Below the pieces are notes generated by a model. It was not told where the DNA came from. It was given only the letters and a program-made list of their open reading frames with translations, and searched no databases. Shown piece by piece: positions 7,776-17,025 of a stretch of 64,000 bases of DNA; positions within the stretch are counted from its first letter, which is position 1, and every line of letters begins with the position of its first letter. The DNA lies in NCBI RefSeq assembly GCF_900115005.1, contig NZ_FOUY01000027.1, positions 1-64,000 of the forward strand, written 5' to 3'. The translations under genes were made by a program, and so were the position numbers. The DNA comes from Pseudonocardia ammonioxydans (GTDB lineage: Bacteria > Actinomycetota > Actinomycetes > Mycobacteriales > Pseudonocardiaceae).

Positions 7776-9443
7776 TCAGTTCTCGAGGTCGTAGATGCGG
7801 ACCCAGTCGACCTCGTAGGTCGCGGGCTGCATGTCGCCACCGAAGAAGTTGTCGAGCTGGATCGTCAGGTGCCCACTGGGCATGTCCTGGATGTTGCGCC
7901 GGTTGCCCTGCGCGCCACCGGAGAAGCTGAACCACTCCACGCCGTCGATGAAGCCCGTGATGTGGTCCGGGGTCCACTCGATCGCGACGTTGTGCCACTC
8001 CGACAGCGGGGCGCCGCAGTCGCTCTCCCGGACGAACTCCTGCTGGATCGCGCCGCGGCCGTGCGGGTAGTGGATGAACGCCTCGGCGCACTGCTCGCCC
8101 GGCGCGCCGTTCTCCAGGAAGTCGTACTCGCCGTCCTCGGGCCACTGGTCCGACTGCGGCCAGATGATCAGCAACGGGTGGTACTGGCGGCCGTTGTCGG
8201 GGCCGGTCCCCTCGGAGCGGACGCGGGCCTCCCAGCGGCCGTACTGCTGGTTGAACGTGGAGCCGATCCAGGCCGAGTCGCCGTCGGCGAGACCGGTCTG
8301 GACGAGCTTCTCCCCGTCCACGGTCGACCGGCTCGCGCAGCGGCCGCCGTTGCCGTCGTGCCCGGGCCAGCACTCGCCGGCGTGCTTCCACTTCTGCGGG
8401 TCCGGCGGGCCGTCGTAGTCGAACTCGTCGGACGCGGGCAGCGGGGTGCCCCACCCGTAGCGCTCGGCCGCGGTGGGCGCACCGGGCTTCGGGCGGCTCT
8501 GGTCGGCGGGCCGGGCCGAGGGGTCGGGCTGCTCGTCGGCGGGCGGAGCGGTGGGGTCCGCGCCCGGTGACGCAGCCGGATCCTCGCCCGGCGCATCGGC
8601 GGGATCGGACGCGGCCGGATCGGCAGCGGGCCCCGAGCCGGCCGGGCCGTCCACGGGGTCGGGCCCGGCCGGGCCGTCGACGGGGTCGGATGCCGCCGGG
8701 CCGTCCACGGGATCGGCCCCGGCCGGGCCGTCGACGGGATCGGCCGCCGCCGGGGCATCCGCGGGGCCGGCGCCGGCCGGATCGTCGGCAGGCTCCGGCG
8801 CCCCGGGATCGTCCGCAGAACCGGGCGCGCCCGGGTCGCCGGCAGGATCGGACGCCGCCGGACCGTCCGCAGGGCCGGGCCCGGCCGGGCCATCGGCCGG
8901 CTCCGCCGCGCCCGGCGCATCCGCAGGACCGGACCCGCTCTGGTCGCCCGCCGGCCCCGACGCCCGCGGACCGTCCACAGGGCCGGGCACGGCCGGATCG
9001 CCGGGCGGCCCCGACGCCGCCGGGCCGTCCGCGGGATCGGATACGCCCGGGTCGTCCGCCGGACCGGATGGGACCGGCTCGTCGGTCGAGTCGGACCCTG
9101 CACGGTGAGCAGGGCCCTCGGCCGGTGAGCCGGCCGGCTCACCGGCAGGCGCAGGCACAGCCCCGGCAGACGGCGACTCACGCGACCCCGATGACGACAG
9201 GTCGGCCGAGCCGGACGACCGCGGATCAGTCGGGCCGCCGGGCGGCGAACCGGCCGGGTCCGACGATGATTCGCCCGGCCCCGCGGGCACCGCAACGGGC
9301 GCGGCCGACACCGTGGGTGCCGAGGACCCGGCCTCCGTCGTCCCGCCGGCCGTCGCGACACCGGTGCTGGTGAACGCGACGACACTCACCGTCACGATCG
9401 CCGTCGCGCCGATCACCGTGCGTCGTGCCAGTCCGCGCCTCAT
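7776..9443 (-). CDS. secreted GH16-family glycoside hydrolase with repeat linker
   Basis: 555 residues. Residues 1-32 form a Sec-type signal peptide (positive RRGLARR, hydrophobic core, ATA cleavage site). Residues 33-325 are Pro/Ala/Gly/Asp-rich; within it about 16 degenerate 10-residue repeats of the DPVDGPAGAx type span roughly 127-290. Residues about 330-555 are a GH16 jelly-roll with the catalytic E-x-D-x-x-E motif EYDFLE (E439, D441, E444), consistent with an endo-beta-glucanase or similar retaining glycanase. The linker probably spans the cell wall or keeps the enzyme extended. A dyad GTCCGATATGGCGGAC at 9475-9490, 32 bp upstream of the ATG, may be an operator. The substrate polysaccharide is not identifiable. 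Confidence 0.85.
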   Translation of the reverse strand: MRRGLARRTVIGATAIVTVSVVAFTSTGVATAGGTTEAGSSAPTVSAAPVAVPAGPGESSSDPAGSPPGGPTDPRSSGSADLSSSGSRESPSAGAVPAPAGEPAGSPAEGPAHRAGSDSTDEPVPSGPADDPGVSDPADGPAASGPPGDPAVPGPVDGPRASGPAGDQSGSGPADAPGAAEPADGPAGPGPADGPAASDPAGDPGAPGSADDPGAPEPADDPAGAGPADAPAAADPVDGPAGADPVDGPAASDPVDGPAGPDPVDGPAGSGPAADPAASDPADAPGEDPAASPGADPTAPPADEQPDPSARPADQSRPKPGAPTAAERYGWGTPLPASDEFDYDGPPDPQKWKHAGECWPGHDGNGGRCASRSTVDGEKLVQTGLADGDSAWIGSTFNQQYGRWEARVRSEGTGPDNGRQYHPLLIIWPQSDQWPEDGEYDFLENGAPGEQCAEAFIHYPHGRGAIQQEFVRESDCGAPLSEWHNVAIEWTPDHITGFIDGVEWFSFSGGAQGNRRNIQDMPSGHLTIQLDNFFGGDMQPATYEVDWVRIYDLEN

Positions 9444-9667
9444 GGCCCGATCCGCCCCCGTCCGTGTCCGGCTTGTCCGATATGGCGGACGCTAAGTGCA
9501 CGGCGGGCACGACGACCATGCGAGCCACCCGACGGTGGGGTGACCACACCCGGTCAGGTGTCCCCCGGTACGGGAACCGGCCCGGGCGGCGGGTGCCCGG
9601 CGCGACGGGTGGGGCACAGGGGGGCGGGGCAGGTCCGCATCCGGGTGAGACGGCGACCCGGACGCGC

Positions 9668-10900
9668 TCAGCCCGCCGGCCGCACCCGACCCGGGAGGGT
9701 CTCCGGCGCCCGCACCCACACGACCATCGCCACCAGCGACAACGCACCGGTCAGGGCGAACGCCGGCCCGTAGCCGAGGCCTTCGGCCAACGCCCCGGCG
9801 ACCAGCGGACCGGCGATCGCGCCGAGGTCGGCGGCCATCTGGAACCCGGCCAGCACGGACCCGCCCCGGGCCCGCTCCCCGATCACGTCGGCCACGACGG
9901 CGTTCAGCGGCGGGTTCACCAGGCCGCTGCCCAGGCCGGCGACGAACGACAGCGCCAGGAACAGCCACGGCGAGGCGGTGTAGCCGAGCACCGCCGTGGC
10001 GGCCCCGGACACGGCGAGCCCGGCGATCAGCGGCGGCCGTCGTCCCGACCGGTCGGCCACCCGCCCGGCCACGAGCAGCGTCGCCGCGTTCCCGACGGCG
10101 AACACCGACAGCGCGATGCCGCCGAACACGTCGTCGCGACCCAGTGCCTCGACCACGACCAGCGGCACCAGCGCGATCCGGACGCCGAACACCGCCCACC
10201 CGTTCGCGAAGTTCCCGATCAGCGACGCCCGGTAGGCGCGGGTGCGCACGGCGTCGCGGAACCGGGTACGCGGCCGCGCCTCGCCGCCGTCGGCCTCGTC
10301 CGGCGGGCGCCGCAGCATCCGCCCGCCCACCGCCAGCACCAGCACGAGCAGCCCGGCGTAGATCAGGAACGGTGCCCGGATGTCGATCGCGGCGAGGGTC
10401 CCGCCGAGCAGCGGGCCGGCGATGTTGCCGAGCAGGAAGCCGGTGGCCCACAGGCTCGTCGCCCGTCCCCGCTGGTGCGGGGGCGTGAGCCGGACCAGCA
10501 ACGACACCGCGGAGATCGTGAACATCGTCGAGCCGATGCCTGCGATCCCGCGGAACGCGATGAGCTGCCAGTACGCCGTCGCGAAGGCGAGCCCGGCCGT
10601 CGTCACCGCGACGACCACCAGCCCCCCGACGAAGACCGGCAGCTCACCGAGCCGGCTCACCACCGTCCCGGACATCGGCGCGAACACCAGCCGGGAGAAC
10701 GCGAACACGCTGATCACCGCGGAGGCGGCCGTGATCCCGACGTCGAACGACCGGGCGAACGCCGGCAGCACCGGGGCGACGAGGCCGAACCCGAGGGCGA
10801 TCGCGAACGCGGACCCGACGAGGACGTAGACCTCCCGGGGCAGCCGGCCCGTCCCGGGCCCGCCGGGTGCGCCGGAGACGTGGCCGTCCTGGTCGACCAC
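9668..10900 (-). CDS. MFS transporter (drug:H+ antiporter type)
   Basis: 410 residues, about 12 hydrophobic helices with the MFS loop 2-3 and domain-duplication signals (MSGTVVSRLGELPVF, GRVADRSGRRPPL). It resembles 12-TM DHA1 multidrug exporters. Start GTG 10900 is chosen because GGGAGG lies five bases upstream. Transcribed divergently from the methyltransferase at 10995, with a 94-bp shared control region that shows no clear operator. Substrate unknown; an efflux role is inferred from the family. Confidence 0.82.
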   Translation of the reverse strand: MVDQDGHVSGAPGGPGTGRLPREVYVLVGSAFAIALGFGLVAPVLPAFARSFDVGITAASAVISVFAFSRLVFAPMSGTVVSRLGELPVFVGGLVVVAVTTAGLAFATAYWQLIAFRGIAGIGSTMFTISAVSLLVRLTPPHQRGRATSLWATGFLLGNIAGPLLGGTLAAIDIRAPFLIYAGLLVLVLAVGGRMLRRPPDEADGGEARPRTRFRDAVRTRAYRASLIGNFANGWAVFGVRIALVPLVVVEALGRDDVFGGIALSVFAVGNAATLLVAGRVADRSGRRPPLIAGLAVSGAATAVLGYTASPWLFLALSFVAGLGSGLVNPPLNAVVADVIGERARGGSVLAGFQMAADLGAIAGPLVAGALAEGLGYGPAFALTGALSLVAMVVWVRAPETLPGRVRPAG

Positions 10901-10994
10901 GATCCCTCCCTCGTCCGAGCCCGCGACGTGTCCGACCGACGACCGTACGCGCGTACCGGAACCCACTGCCGCCGGGCGTCCGGCGACCCGGAAA

Positions 10995-12224
10995 ATGGGG
11001 GACGTGGATCGCGAGGACACCACGTGGCTCGACCGGCTCACCGAGCCGGAGGGTGCCGCGCTGCTCGACCACCTGGCCACCACGGACCGTTCCGGGGGCG
11101 GCGCACTCCGGCTGGGCAGCGCCCTGCGCCGCGAGCACGACGCCGTCCTGGTCGCCGACGCCATGGCACTCGCGGAGCTCCGTGACCGGGCGGCGGCGAA
11201 GTTCAGCCACGCCGACCGGATGTGGTTCACCCGCGACGGGCTCGAGCAGGCGTCGTCGGAGGTGCTCGCGCGCCACCGCGCGGCCCGCTACGACGGCCGG
11301 GGCCCGCTCGCCGACCTGTGCTGCGGCATCGGTGGTGATCTCTCCGCGCTGGCCTGCGGGCACGAGGTCACCGGCGTCGACCTCGATCCGGTGCACCTGT
11401 GGATGACCCGGCACAACGCCGAGGTCCACGGCGGGTGCGCCCGGACGGTCCGCGCCGACGTGCGGGACGCCGACCTGTCGGGTGTCGACGGTGTGTTCGT
11501 CGACCCGGCCCGGCGCACGTCCGGCGGGCGGAAGCGGACCGGCGACTCCGAGCCGCCGCTGTCCTGGTGTGTGGACCTGGCCTGCCGGGTCGACGCCGTC
11601 GGGATCAAGGCCGCACCCGGGATCGGGCACGACACCGTCCCGGCGGACTGGGAGATCGAGTTCCTGGCCCTGGGCCGCGAGCTGAAGGAGGCGGCCGCCT
11701 GGTCCCCCGCGCTGGCGGACACCCGGACCCGGGCCACCGTGCTCGACCCGGACGGCACCGCACACGTGCTGGCCGGCACCCCCGACCCCGAGGACGGCGA
11801 CACCGGCGTCCCGCTCCGCTCCCCCGGCGGCTGGCTGCTCGACCCGAACCCGGCCGTCACCCGCGCCGGGCTGGTCTCGGAGCTGGCCGGGCGCACCGGC
11901 ACGGCCCGGATCGACCCGCGCATCGCGTTCCTGACCGGCGACGACGAGCCGCAGCCGACGCCGTTCGCCCGCACCCTGCAGGTGATCGACTCCCGGCCGT
12001 GGGACCAGAAGCGGCTGCCCCGGCTCCTGCGCGAGCTCGACGTCGGCGCGGTCGACGTGCGGCGCCGCGGCCTGGCCGGTGACGTGGACGCGCTCGCCCG
12101 CAAGCTGCGCGGGCACGGGTCGCGGCGGGCCACCGTCGTCATGACCCGGGTGGACGACCGGCCGTGGGGCCTGGTCTGCGTGGACCCGGACCGGGCGACT
12201 ACGCCCGGCCGGGGAAGTGGATGA
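10995..12224 (+). CDS. SAM-dependent methyltransferase with THUMP-like C-terminal domain
   Basis: 409 residues. The Rossmann core has the SAM-binding motif LADLCCGIGGDLSAL, the acidic strand end VTGVDLDP, and a catalytic-loop-like VDGVFVDPARR (a D-P-A-R motif of this group in place of the N/D-PPY of N-methyltransferases). The C-terminal third (IDSRPWDQKRLPRLLRELDV and following) resembles the THUMP-like domain found with these actinobacterial methyltransferases, suggesting RNA as substrate. ATG 10995 lacks a good ribosome site; GTG 11004 is an alternative. The 3' end overlaps the convergent VOC gene by 26 bp. Confidence 0.78.
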   Translation: MGDVDREDTTWLDRLTEPEGAALLDHLATTDRSGGGALRLGSALRREHDAVLVADAMALAELRDRAAAKFSHADRMWFTRDGLEQASSEVLARHRAARYDGRGPLADLCCGIGGDLSALACGHEVTGVDLDPVHLWMTRHNAEVHGGCARTVRADVRDADLSGVDGVFVDPARRTSGGRKRTGDSEPPLSWCVDLACRVDAVGIKAAPGIGHDTVPADWEIEFLALGRELKEAAAWSPALADTRTRATVLDPDGTAHVLAGTPDPEDGDTGVPLRSPGGWLLDPNPAVTRAGLVSELAGRTGTARIDPRIAFLTGDDEPQPTPFARTLQVIDSRPWDQKRLPRLLRELDVGAVDVRRRGLAGDVDALARKLRGHGSRRATVVMTRVDDRPWGLVCVDPDRATTPGRGSG

Positions 12225-12639
12225 ACTCCAGCGCGATCCCGTCCGGGTCCCGGAACTCCAGCGTCGCGTAGTCGGTCGGGTCGGTGCGGTCGGCGACGCC
12301 CTCGTGCGGCACCGAGAGCATGTCCAGCCAGGCCGCCCAGCGGTCCAGCGTGGCGCGGTCGGACACGCCGAACGCCAGGTGGTCCAGCGCGCCCCGCACC
12401 GGGCCGCTGTCGCCGTCGGCGGGCGCGTGCAGCTCGATCATGACGCCGGTGGCGGAGTCGAGCAGCAGCGTGGCCTTCTCCGGATCGCCGCCGCCTGCCT
12501 CGTGGTGCGGGAAGGTCATCGGCAACCGTTGCAGCCCCAGCACCCGCTGGTACCAGGTGGCGCTGGCCTCCACGTCGGAGACCACCGCCGAGACATGATG
12601 GAACCCGGTGACCGCCGGTCGTTCGATGCCCGAGTCCAT
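12199..12639 (-). CDS. VOC-family (glyoxalase/dioxygenase-fold) protein
   Basis: 146 residues with the vicinal-oxygen-chelate pattern: FHHVSAVVSDVEASATWYQRVLG in the first beta-alpha-beta-beta-beta module and DHLAFGVSDRATLDRW plus FRDPDGIALEFI in the second. Metal ligands of the fold (His near the start of each module, Glu in LEFI) are present. Start ATG 12639 follows GGAGGAGAGG. Family members include glyoxalase I, fosfomycin/bleomycin resistance proteins and extradiol dioxygenases; which one applies cannot be decided. Convergent overlap with the methyltransferase. Confidence 0.78.
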   Translation of the reverse strand: MDSGIERPAVTGFHHVSAVVSDVEASATWYQRVLGLQRLPMTFPHHEAGGGDPEKATLLLDSATGVMIELHAPADGDSGPVRGALDHLAFGVSDRATLDRWAAWLDMLSVPHEGVADRTDPTDYATLEFRDPDGIALEFIHFPGRA

Positions 12640-12722
12640 CGGCGCGCCTCTCCTCCCCGGCCGTGGGCCTCCCACGGCACAGTCAACTCACCGGGCCCAC
12701 CCGGTGTCCAGGTCCGGCGCCG

Positions 12723-13220
12723 TCAGCCATGATCGTCGCTGGGGAACCGGGCCGTCACGGCCCCGTCCGTGCCTGGTGCCGTCACCGCGCCGAGCGCGCG
12801 CAGCAGTCCCAGCGCGGCGCGGTTGGCCGTGGTCGTGCGGGCGACGAGCGGCGTGCCGGCGGCGCCCACGGGCCCTGCGAGCTGCCCCGGCCCGAGCAAC
12901 TGCCGGACGGCGGCGGCACCCAGCCCGCGACCGCGGGCGTCGCGCACGAGCCAGATCCCGACCTCGTCCCCGTCGGGTCCGGGCTCGAGCCGCAGCGCCC
13001 CGACGGCGTCACCGTCCGCCCGGACCACCCAGGTGCGTTCCACCGGATCCGGGGCCAGCGCGCGGCCGCGGTGGAACGCGAGGAACCGGGCACGCAACCC
13101 GTCGTCCCAGGTCGCGCCGGCCGCGGCGGGCAGCACCTCGGCCGGGTCCGCGCCGGCGACCGCCGCGTCGAGCAGGTCGGCGAGCCCGCGCTCGTCCAGC
13201 GGGTCGATCCGTACGTCCAC
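12723..13220 (-). CDS. GNAT-family N-acetyltransferase
   Basis: About 165 residues. The acetyl-CoA pyrophosphate-binding motif A is VGIWLVRDARGRGLGAAAV (R-G-R-G-L-G), followed by TTTANRAALGLLRALGA, the motif B helix with the conserved Asn. The start GTG 13220 is a choice made to leave a 76-bp divergent promoter region with the dehydrogenase at 13297; no strong ribosome site is visible. Substrate unknown. Confidence 0.7.
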   Translation of the reverse strand: MDVRIDPLDERGLADLLDAAVAGADPAEVLPAAAGATWDDGLRARFLAFHRGRALAPDPVERTWVVRADGDAVGALRLEPGPDGDEVGIWLVRDARGRGLGAAAVRQLLGPGQLAGPVGAAGTPLVARTTTANRAALGLLRALGAVTAPGTDGAVTARFPSDDHG

Positions 13221-13296
13221 GGCGCCCAGCGTGACCCCCGCCCCGTCCCGGTGCGAGCGGATTGCCCCGGCCCGCGGGCCGTGCCACCGTCGCCCG

Positions 13297-14358
13297 GTGA
13301 GCGCGAGTGTCGAGGTCCCCGAGTCGATGCGGTGCAGCGTGCTGCAGGCCGCGGGCGAACTGGAGGTGCAGCAGCGGGCGGTGCCGCGCCCGGGGCCGCG
13401 GGAGGTCCTGGTGCGGGTCGGCGCGGTCGGCACCTGTGGCTCGGACGTGCACTACTACCGGCACGGCCGTATCGGGGAGTTCGTCGTGCGCGAGCCGCTG
13501 GTGCTCGGGCACGAGCCGTCGGGCCGGATCGTGGCCGTCGGCCCCGGGGTCGACGCCGGCCGGATCGGGCAGCGGGTCTCCCTCGAACCGGGTGTGCCGT
13601 GCCGGCGTTGCCGCTACTGCCACACCGGCTCCTACAACCTGTGCCCGGACATCGTGTTCTTCGCGACGCCCCCGGTGGACGGCGCGTTCGCCGAGTACGT
13701 CGCGATCGCCGACGACTTCGCCCACCCGGTGCCCGAGCACGTGTCCGACGACGCCGCCGCGCTGCTCGAGCCGCTCTCGGTCGCGCTCTGGGCGCACCGC
13801 CGGGCCGGCACCGGCATCGGCTCGCGGGTGCTGGTCGCCGGTGCGGGCCCGATCGGGCTGCTGGTGGCGCAGGTGGCGGCGGTGCAGGGTGCGACCGAGA
13901 TCCTCGTCAGCGACCCGGACCCGGCGCGCCGCGAGCTCGCCCGGACGTTCGGCGCGACGGCCGTGCTGGACCCCGCCGTCGACGATCCGGCCGGTGTGGA
14001 CGGTGCATCCACTGCGGACGGTACCGCAGGCAGGCACGGCGTGGACTCCTTCGTGGACTGCTCGGGGGTCGCGCCCGCCGTCCTGTCCGGACTGCGGGCG
14101 GTGCGCCCGGGCGGCACCGTGGTCCTGGTCGGGATGGGCGCCGACGAGATGACCTTGCCGGTCGCCGCGCTGCAGTCCCGCGAGATCGTCCTGACCGGCA
14201 CGTTCCGCTACGCCAACACCTGGCCGACCGCGGTCCGGCTCGCGGCCTCCGGTGCCGTCGACCTCGACCGGCTCGTCACCGGGCACGTCGACCTCGAGCA
14301 CGTCGGTGACGCCCTCGACCCTTCCCCGGCGCAGGTCAAGGTCATGGTCCGGCCGTGA
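13297..14358 (+). CDS. zinc-dependent medium-chain dehydrogenase (sorbitol/xylitol dehydrogenase type)
   Basis: 353 residues. Catalytic zinc motifs: GTCGSDVHYYRHGRIG, the sorbitol dehydrogenase signature, and GHEPSGRIV. The structural zinc loop CRRCRYCHTGSYNLC keeps all four cysteines. The nucleotide-binding motif is VLVAGAGPIGLLVAQ. Most likely oxidises a polyol C2 hydroxyl with NAD. GTG 13297 is used. Its GTGA stop/start overlap with the following P-loop gene suggests translational coupling. Confidence 0.83.
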   Translation: MSASVEVPESMRCSVLQAAGELEVQQRAVPRPGPREVLVRVGAVGTCGSDVHYYRHGRIGEFVVREPLVLGHEPSGRIVAVGPGVDAGRIGQRVSLEPGVPCRRCRYCHTGSYNLCPDIVFFATPPVDGAFAEYVAIADDFAHPVPEHVSDDAAALLEPLSVALWAHRRAGTGIGSRVLVAGAGPIGLLVAQVAAVQGATEILVSDPDPARRELARTFGATAVLDPAVDDPAGVDGASTADGTAGRHGVDSFVDCSGVAPAVLSGLRAVRPGGTVVLVGMGADEMTLPVAALQSREIVLTGTFRYANTWPTAVRLAASGAVDLDRLVTGHVDLEHVGDALDPSPAQVKVMVRP

Positions 14359-14936
14359 CACCGCGACTCCTGCCGGCGGCGCCCGGCTGGGAGCAGCGGG
14401 TCGCCGGGCTGGTGCGGTGCGCGCCCCCGGGCGGGGCCGGGAACCGGCTCGTCACCGTCGACGGGTTCTCCGGAGCCGGCAAGTCGACGCGGGCGGGCGC
14501 GCTCGCCGCGGCACTCGACGCCCCGCTGCTGGAGATCGAGGACCTGTGCCCGGGCTGGGACGGCCTGTCCCGGGCCCCCGCGCTGGCCCGGCGCGGGATC
14601 GGCGACCCGCTGGCCGCCGGGACGACGCTGCGCTGGACGTCGTGGGACTGGGAACACGACCGCCCCGGCCCGGTCCGGTCGCTCCCGCCCGCCCCGGTCG
14701 TCGTCCTGGAGGGGTGCGGGGCCGCGGCCGCGGTGCTGGCCCCGGTGACCTCGCTGGCGATCTGGGTGGACGCCCCGGCCGAGGTCCGGGAGCAACGGCT
14801 GCGCGCCCGCGCGGACTGGCCGGTCTACGCCCCGTACCGGGAGGTGTGGCGGCGGGCCGAGGAGGCGCTCGCCGCCGCCGACCACAGCCGCGAGCGGGCC
14901 GGCGTCGTGCTCGCGGACCCCCGGAGCGTCGAGTAG
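14355..14936 (+). CDS. P-loop NTPase, uridine-kinase-like
   Basis: 193 residues. Walker A is VDGFSGAGKSTRAGALAAAL; VVVLEGCGAA is in the position of the Walker B strand of nucleoside kinases, and APAEVREQRLRAR resembles the lid arginines. It is shorter than classical Udk and may phosphorylate another small molecule. The GTG start overlaps the dehydrogenase stop (GTGA), so the two are co-translated. A polyol dehydrogenase plus small-molecule kinase suggests sugar/polyol metabolism, by context only. Confidence 0.68.
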   Translation: MTPRLLPAAPGWEQRVAGLVRCAPPGGAGNRLVTVDGFSGAGKSTRAGALAAALDAPLLEIEDLCPGWDGLSRAPALARRGIGDPLAAGTTLRWTSWDWEHDRPGPVRSLPPAPVVVLEGCGAAAAVLAPVTSLAIWVDAPAEVREQRLRARADWPVYAPYREVWRRAEEALAAADHSRERAGVVLADPRSVE

Positions 14937-14947
14937 TGGACACACGT

Positions 14948-14988
14948 CCGCGACCCGGCAGCACCCCCCAGTGGATGCCGGGCCGCGG
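14948..14988. terminator. bidirectional hairpin terminator
   Basis: CCGCGACCCGGCA (14948-14960) pairs with TGCCGGGCCGCGG (14976-14988) with one mismatch around a 15-nt loop, in the 75-bp space between convergent genes (P-loop kinase and ABC permease). Confidence 0.55.
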
Positions 14989-15011
14989 AGCGTGGGGACG
15001 GCAGCGGGGTC

Positions 15012-15758
15012 TCAGACCCTCGCCCGCCGGACGACGAGGTAGCCGCCGACGACGGCGACCGCTGCCAGGATCATCGGGTAGCCGAACATGAGCACCGGGA
15101 TCGGCGTCTCGACGAAGAAGCTCCCGAACGCGGGCCAGGCGTTCTGCCAGGTGAGTACGAACGTGATCGCGCCGAGGACCAGGACCAGGCCGATCATCAC
15201 CGTCCACACCCCGAACTGGCCCCACCGGCGGAAGACCGCACCGACGGCGAGGAACACCAGCCCGATCGTCAGCAGCGGGCCCCAGTAGGTGAGCACCTGC
15301 AGCAGCACGTTCTGCTCCGGGATGAACGACATCGAGAAGAAGTCCATCCGGATGCCCCAGCCATCGGTCGCCCGTTCGATCCCGAGCAGCGCGGTCAGCA
15401 CGAGCGCGTGGAACAGGGTCTCGACGGCCAGCAGCAGCGACACGCCGCCGTAGAAGTGCCGCCGGGTGAGCCCGAGGCTCAGCGCGAACGGCATCACCTG
15501 GGTCATCGCGATCAGGTAGGTGGAGCCGACGATGAAGAACAACGCGGAGACGGCCCCCGTGGTCCCGGCCCCGGCGTCGTCCACGTTGACCCGGATCGCC
15601 CACCAGATCGCGAAGTTGACCGCGAAGATCGCGGCCAGGATCACCCAGGGCCCGCCCACCCGGCCGCGGAGGTCGACCGTGTTCAGCCGCAGCACGGCCG
15701 CCAGCCGGCTGCCGGTGGTGACGGGCTGTTCCGCCGCAGCGACGGTGGTGGCGCTCAT
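15012..15758 (-). CDS. ABC transporter permease (ABC-2 type)
   Basis: 248 residues with six predicted membrane helices (for example GPWVILAAIFAVNFAIWW, LFFIVGSTYLIAMTQVM, LLTIGLVFLAVGAVF, PMILAAVAVVGGYLVV). It has no own ATPase; the ATG (GGAGG upstream) overlaps the stop of the ATPase gene by ATGA, so both subunits are made together. Family members export peptides, antibiotics or sense cell-envelope stress; with a YtrA-type regulator in front this looks like a cell-wall antibiotic response exporter. Substrate inferred only from the operon type. Confidence 0.78.
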   Translation of the reverse strand: MSATTVAAAEQPVTTGSRLAAVLRLNTVDLRGRVGGPWVILAAIFAVNFAIWWAIRVNVDDAGAGTTGAVSALFFIVGSTYLIAMTQVMPFALSLGLTRRHFYGGVSLLLAVETLFHALVLTALLGIERATDGWGIRMDFFSMSFIPEQNVLLQVLTYWGPLLTIGLVFLAVGAVFRRWGQFGVWTVMIGLVLVLGAITFVLTWQNAWPAFGSFFVETPIPVLMFGYPMILAAVAVVGGYLVVRRARV

Positions 15759-16639
15759 GACAGGACCTCCCGGTCGGGACGGGCTCCGGAGTTCAGCTGG
15801 GTGGTGCGGACGACGAGCTGCTGCAGCGAGACCGGCTCGAACTGCAGGCTGGTCTCCCGGGGCTCCGGCTCGGCACCGGACAGGGTGACCCGCAGGAAGC
15901 CACCGAGCTGCTCGCGGTGCAGTTCGACGTGCCCGCGGGCGAAGCGCTCGACCGGTTCGACCGGGCCGGTGACGGTGACCGCACGCCCGCGCAGGTCGTC
16001 GGCCCCCGCGTCGATCAGGACCCGGCCCTGGTCGATCAGCACGACGTGCTCGATCAGGTCGGACACCTCGTCGATCAGGTGGGTGGACAGGATGACGGTG
16101 CGCGGGTGCACGGCGTAGTCGGCGAGCAGCCGGTCGTAGAACAGCTGCCGGGCGACGGCGTCGAGGCCGAGGTAGGGCTCGTCGAAGAAGGTCAGCGGGG
16201 CGCGCGAGGCGAGTCCGATGACGACACCGACCGCCGACTGCTGGCCGCGGGAGAGCTTGTTGCACGGCCGGCCCGCGGGCAGCCCGAACTCCTCGACGAG
16301 CTGCTCGGCGAACGCCGGGTCCCAGTGCGGGTAGACGGTCGCGGCGGCGGCCAGGGCGTGGCGGACCTTGTAGGCGTCCGGGTACTTCAGCGACTCGCGG
16401 ATGAAGCAGGTGCGGGCGAGCACCCGGGCGTTCTCGTACGGCTGCTCGCCGAAGATCTCGGCGCGGCCGGAGGTGGCGAAGTTCTGGGCCGTGAGGATCT
16501 GCATCGCGGTCGTCTTGCCGGCGCCGTTGCGGCCGAGCAACCCGTGGATGCGGTTCTCCTCGAGCGTGAAGCTCACGTCGTCGAGCGCGGTCACGTCGCC
16601 GTAGCGCTTCGTGACGCCGTACATGGCGAGCACGCTCAT
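15755..16639 (-). CDS. ABC transporter ATP-binding protein
   Basis: 294 residues. Walker A GLLGRNGAGKTTAMQIL, signature NKLSRGQQSAVG (a variant of LSGGQ), Walker B APLTFFDEPYLGLD and the switch His in ILSTHLIDEV. Residues beyond 220 form the extra C-terminal domain usual in drug/lantibiotic exporters. The ATG overlaps the regulator stop (TGATG) and its own stop overlaps the permease start (ATGA): regulator, ATPase and permease are one operon transcribed leftward. Confidence 0.85.
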   Translation of the reverse strand: MSVLAMYGVTKRYGDVTALDDVSFTLEENRIHGLLGRNGAGKTTAMQILTAQNFATSGRAEIFGEQPYENARVLARTCFIRESLKYPDAYKVRHALAAAATVYPHWDPAFAEQLVEEFGLPAGRPCNKLSRGQQSAVGVVIGLASRAPLTFFDEPYLGLDAVARQLFYDRLLADYAVHPRTVILSTHLIDEVSDLIEHVVLIDQGRVLIDAGADDLRGRAVTVTGPVEPVERFARGHVELHREQLGGFLRVTLSGAEPEPRETSLQFEPVSLQQLVVRTTQLNSGARPDREVLS

Positions 16640-16998
16640 CACTCGTCCCCCCAAACATCGATCATCTTCTTCAGCTGCTCCGGGTCGATCCCGATCTTGC
16701 GGGCCTCGATCACCAGCGGAGCGATGTACTGCCGGGCGAAGTCCTCGCGGCGGCTCTCCAGCAGGCGGGTCCGGGCCCCCTCGGCGACGAACATCCCGAT
16801 CCCCCGTCTCTTGTAGAGGACGCCCTCGCTGACCAGCTGGTTCAGCCCCTTGGCCGCGGTCGCCGGGTTGATCCGGTGGAACGCGGCCAGCTCGTTGCTG
16901 GACGGGACCTGGGACTCCTCGGGGTAGGTCCCGTCCACCACCGCGGAGGCGATGTCCTCCGCGATCTGCACGAACAGCGGGCGACCGTCGTCGTTCAC
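16639..16998 (-). CDS. GntR-family regulator, YtrA subfamily
   Basis: 119 residues: a winged helix (PLFVQIAEDIASAVVDGTY, VPSSNELAAFHRINPATAAK, VLYKRRGIGMFV) and a short C-terminal helix pair without a ligand domain, which is the YtrA architecture. YtrA proteins repress the ABC exporter genes they precede. GTG 16998 has a G-rich ribosome site. A strong palindrome 28 bp upstream (17026-17049) is the likely operator. Confidence 0.82.
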   Translation of the reverse strand: MNDDGRPLFVQIAEDIASAVVDGTYPEESQVPSSNELAAFHRINPATAAKGLNQLVSEGVLYKRRGIGMFVAEGARTRLLESRREDFARQYIAPLVIEARKIGIDPEQLKKMIDVWGDE

Positions 16999-17025
16999 GG
17001 CGGCCCCCCGGTGTTGCAGTGCAGT

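Noticed and set aside
8460..9370. Long open frames antisense to the GH16 linker
   Set aside because: They arise from the opposite strand of the GC-rich Pro/Ala/Asp repeat and have no family motifs or ribosome sites.
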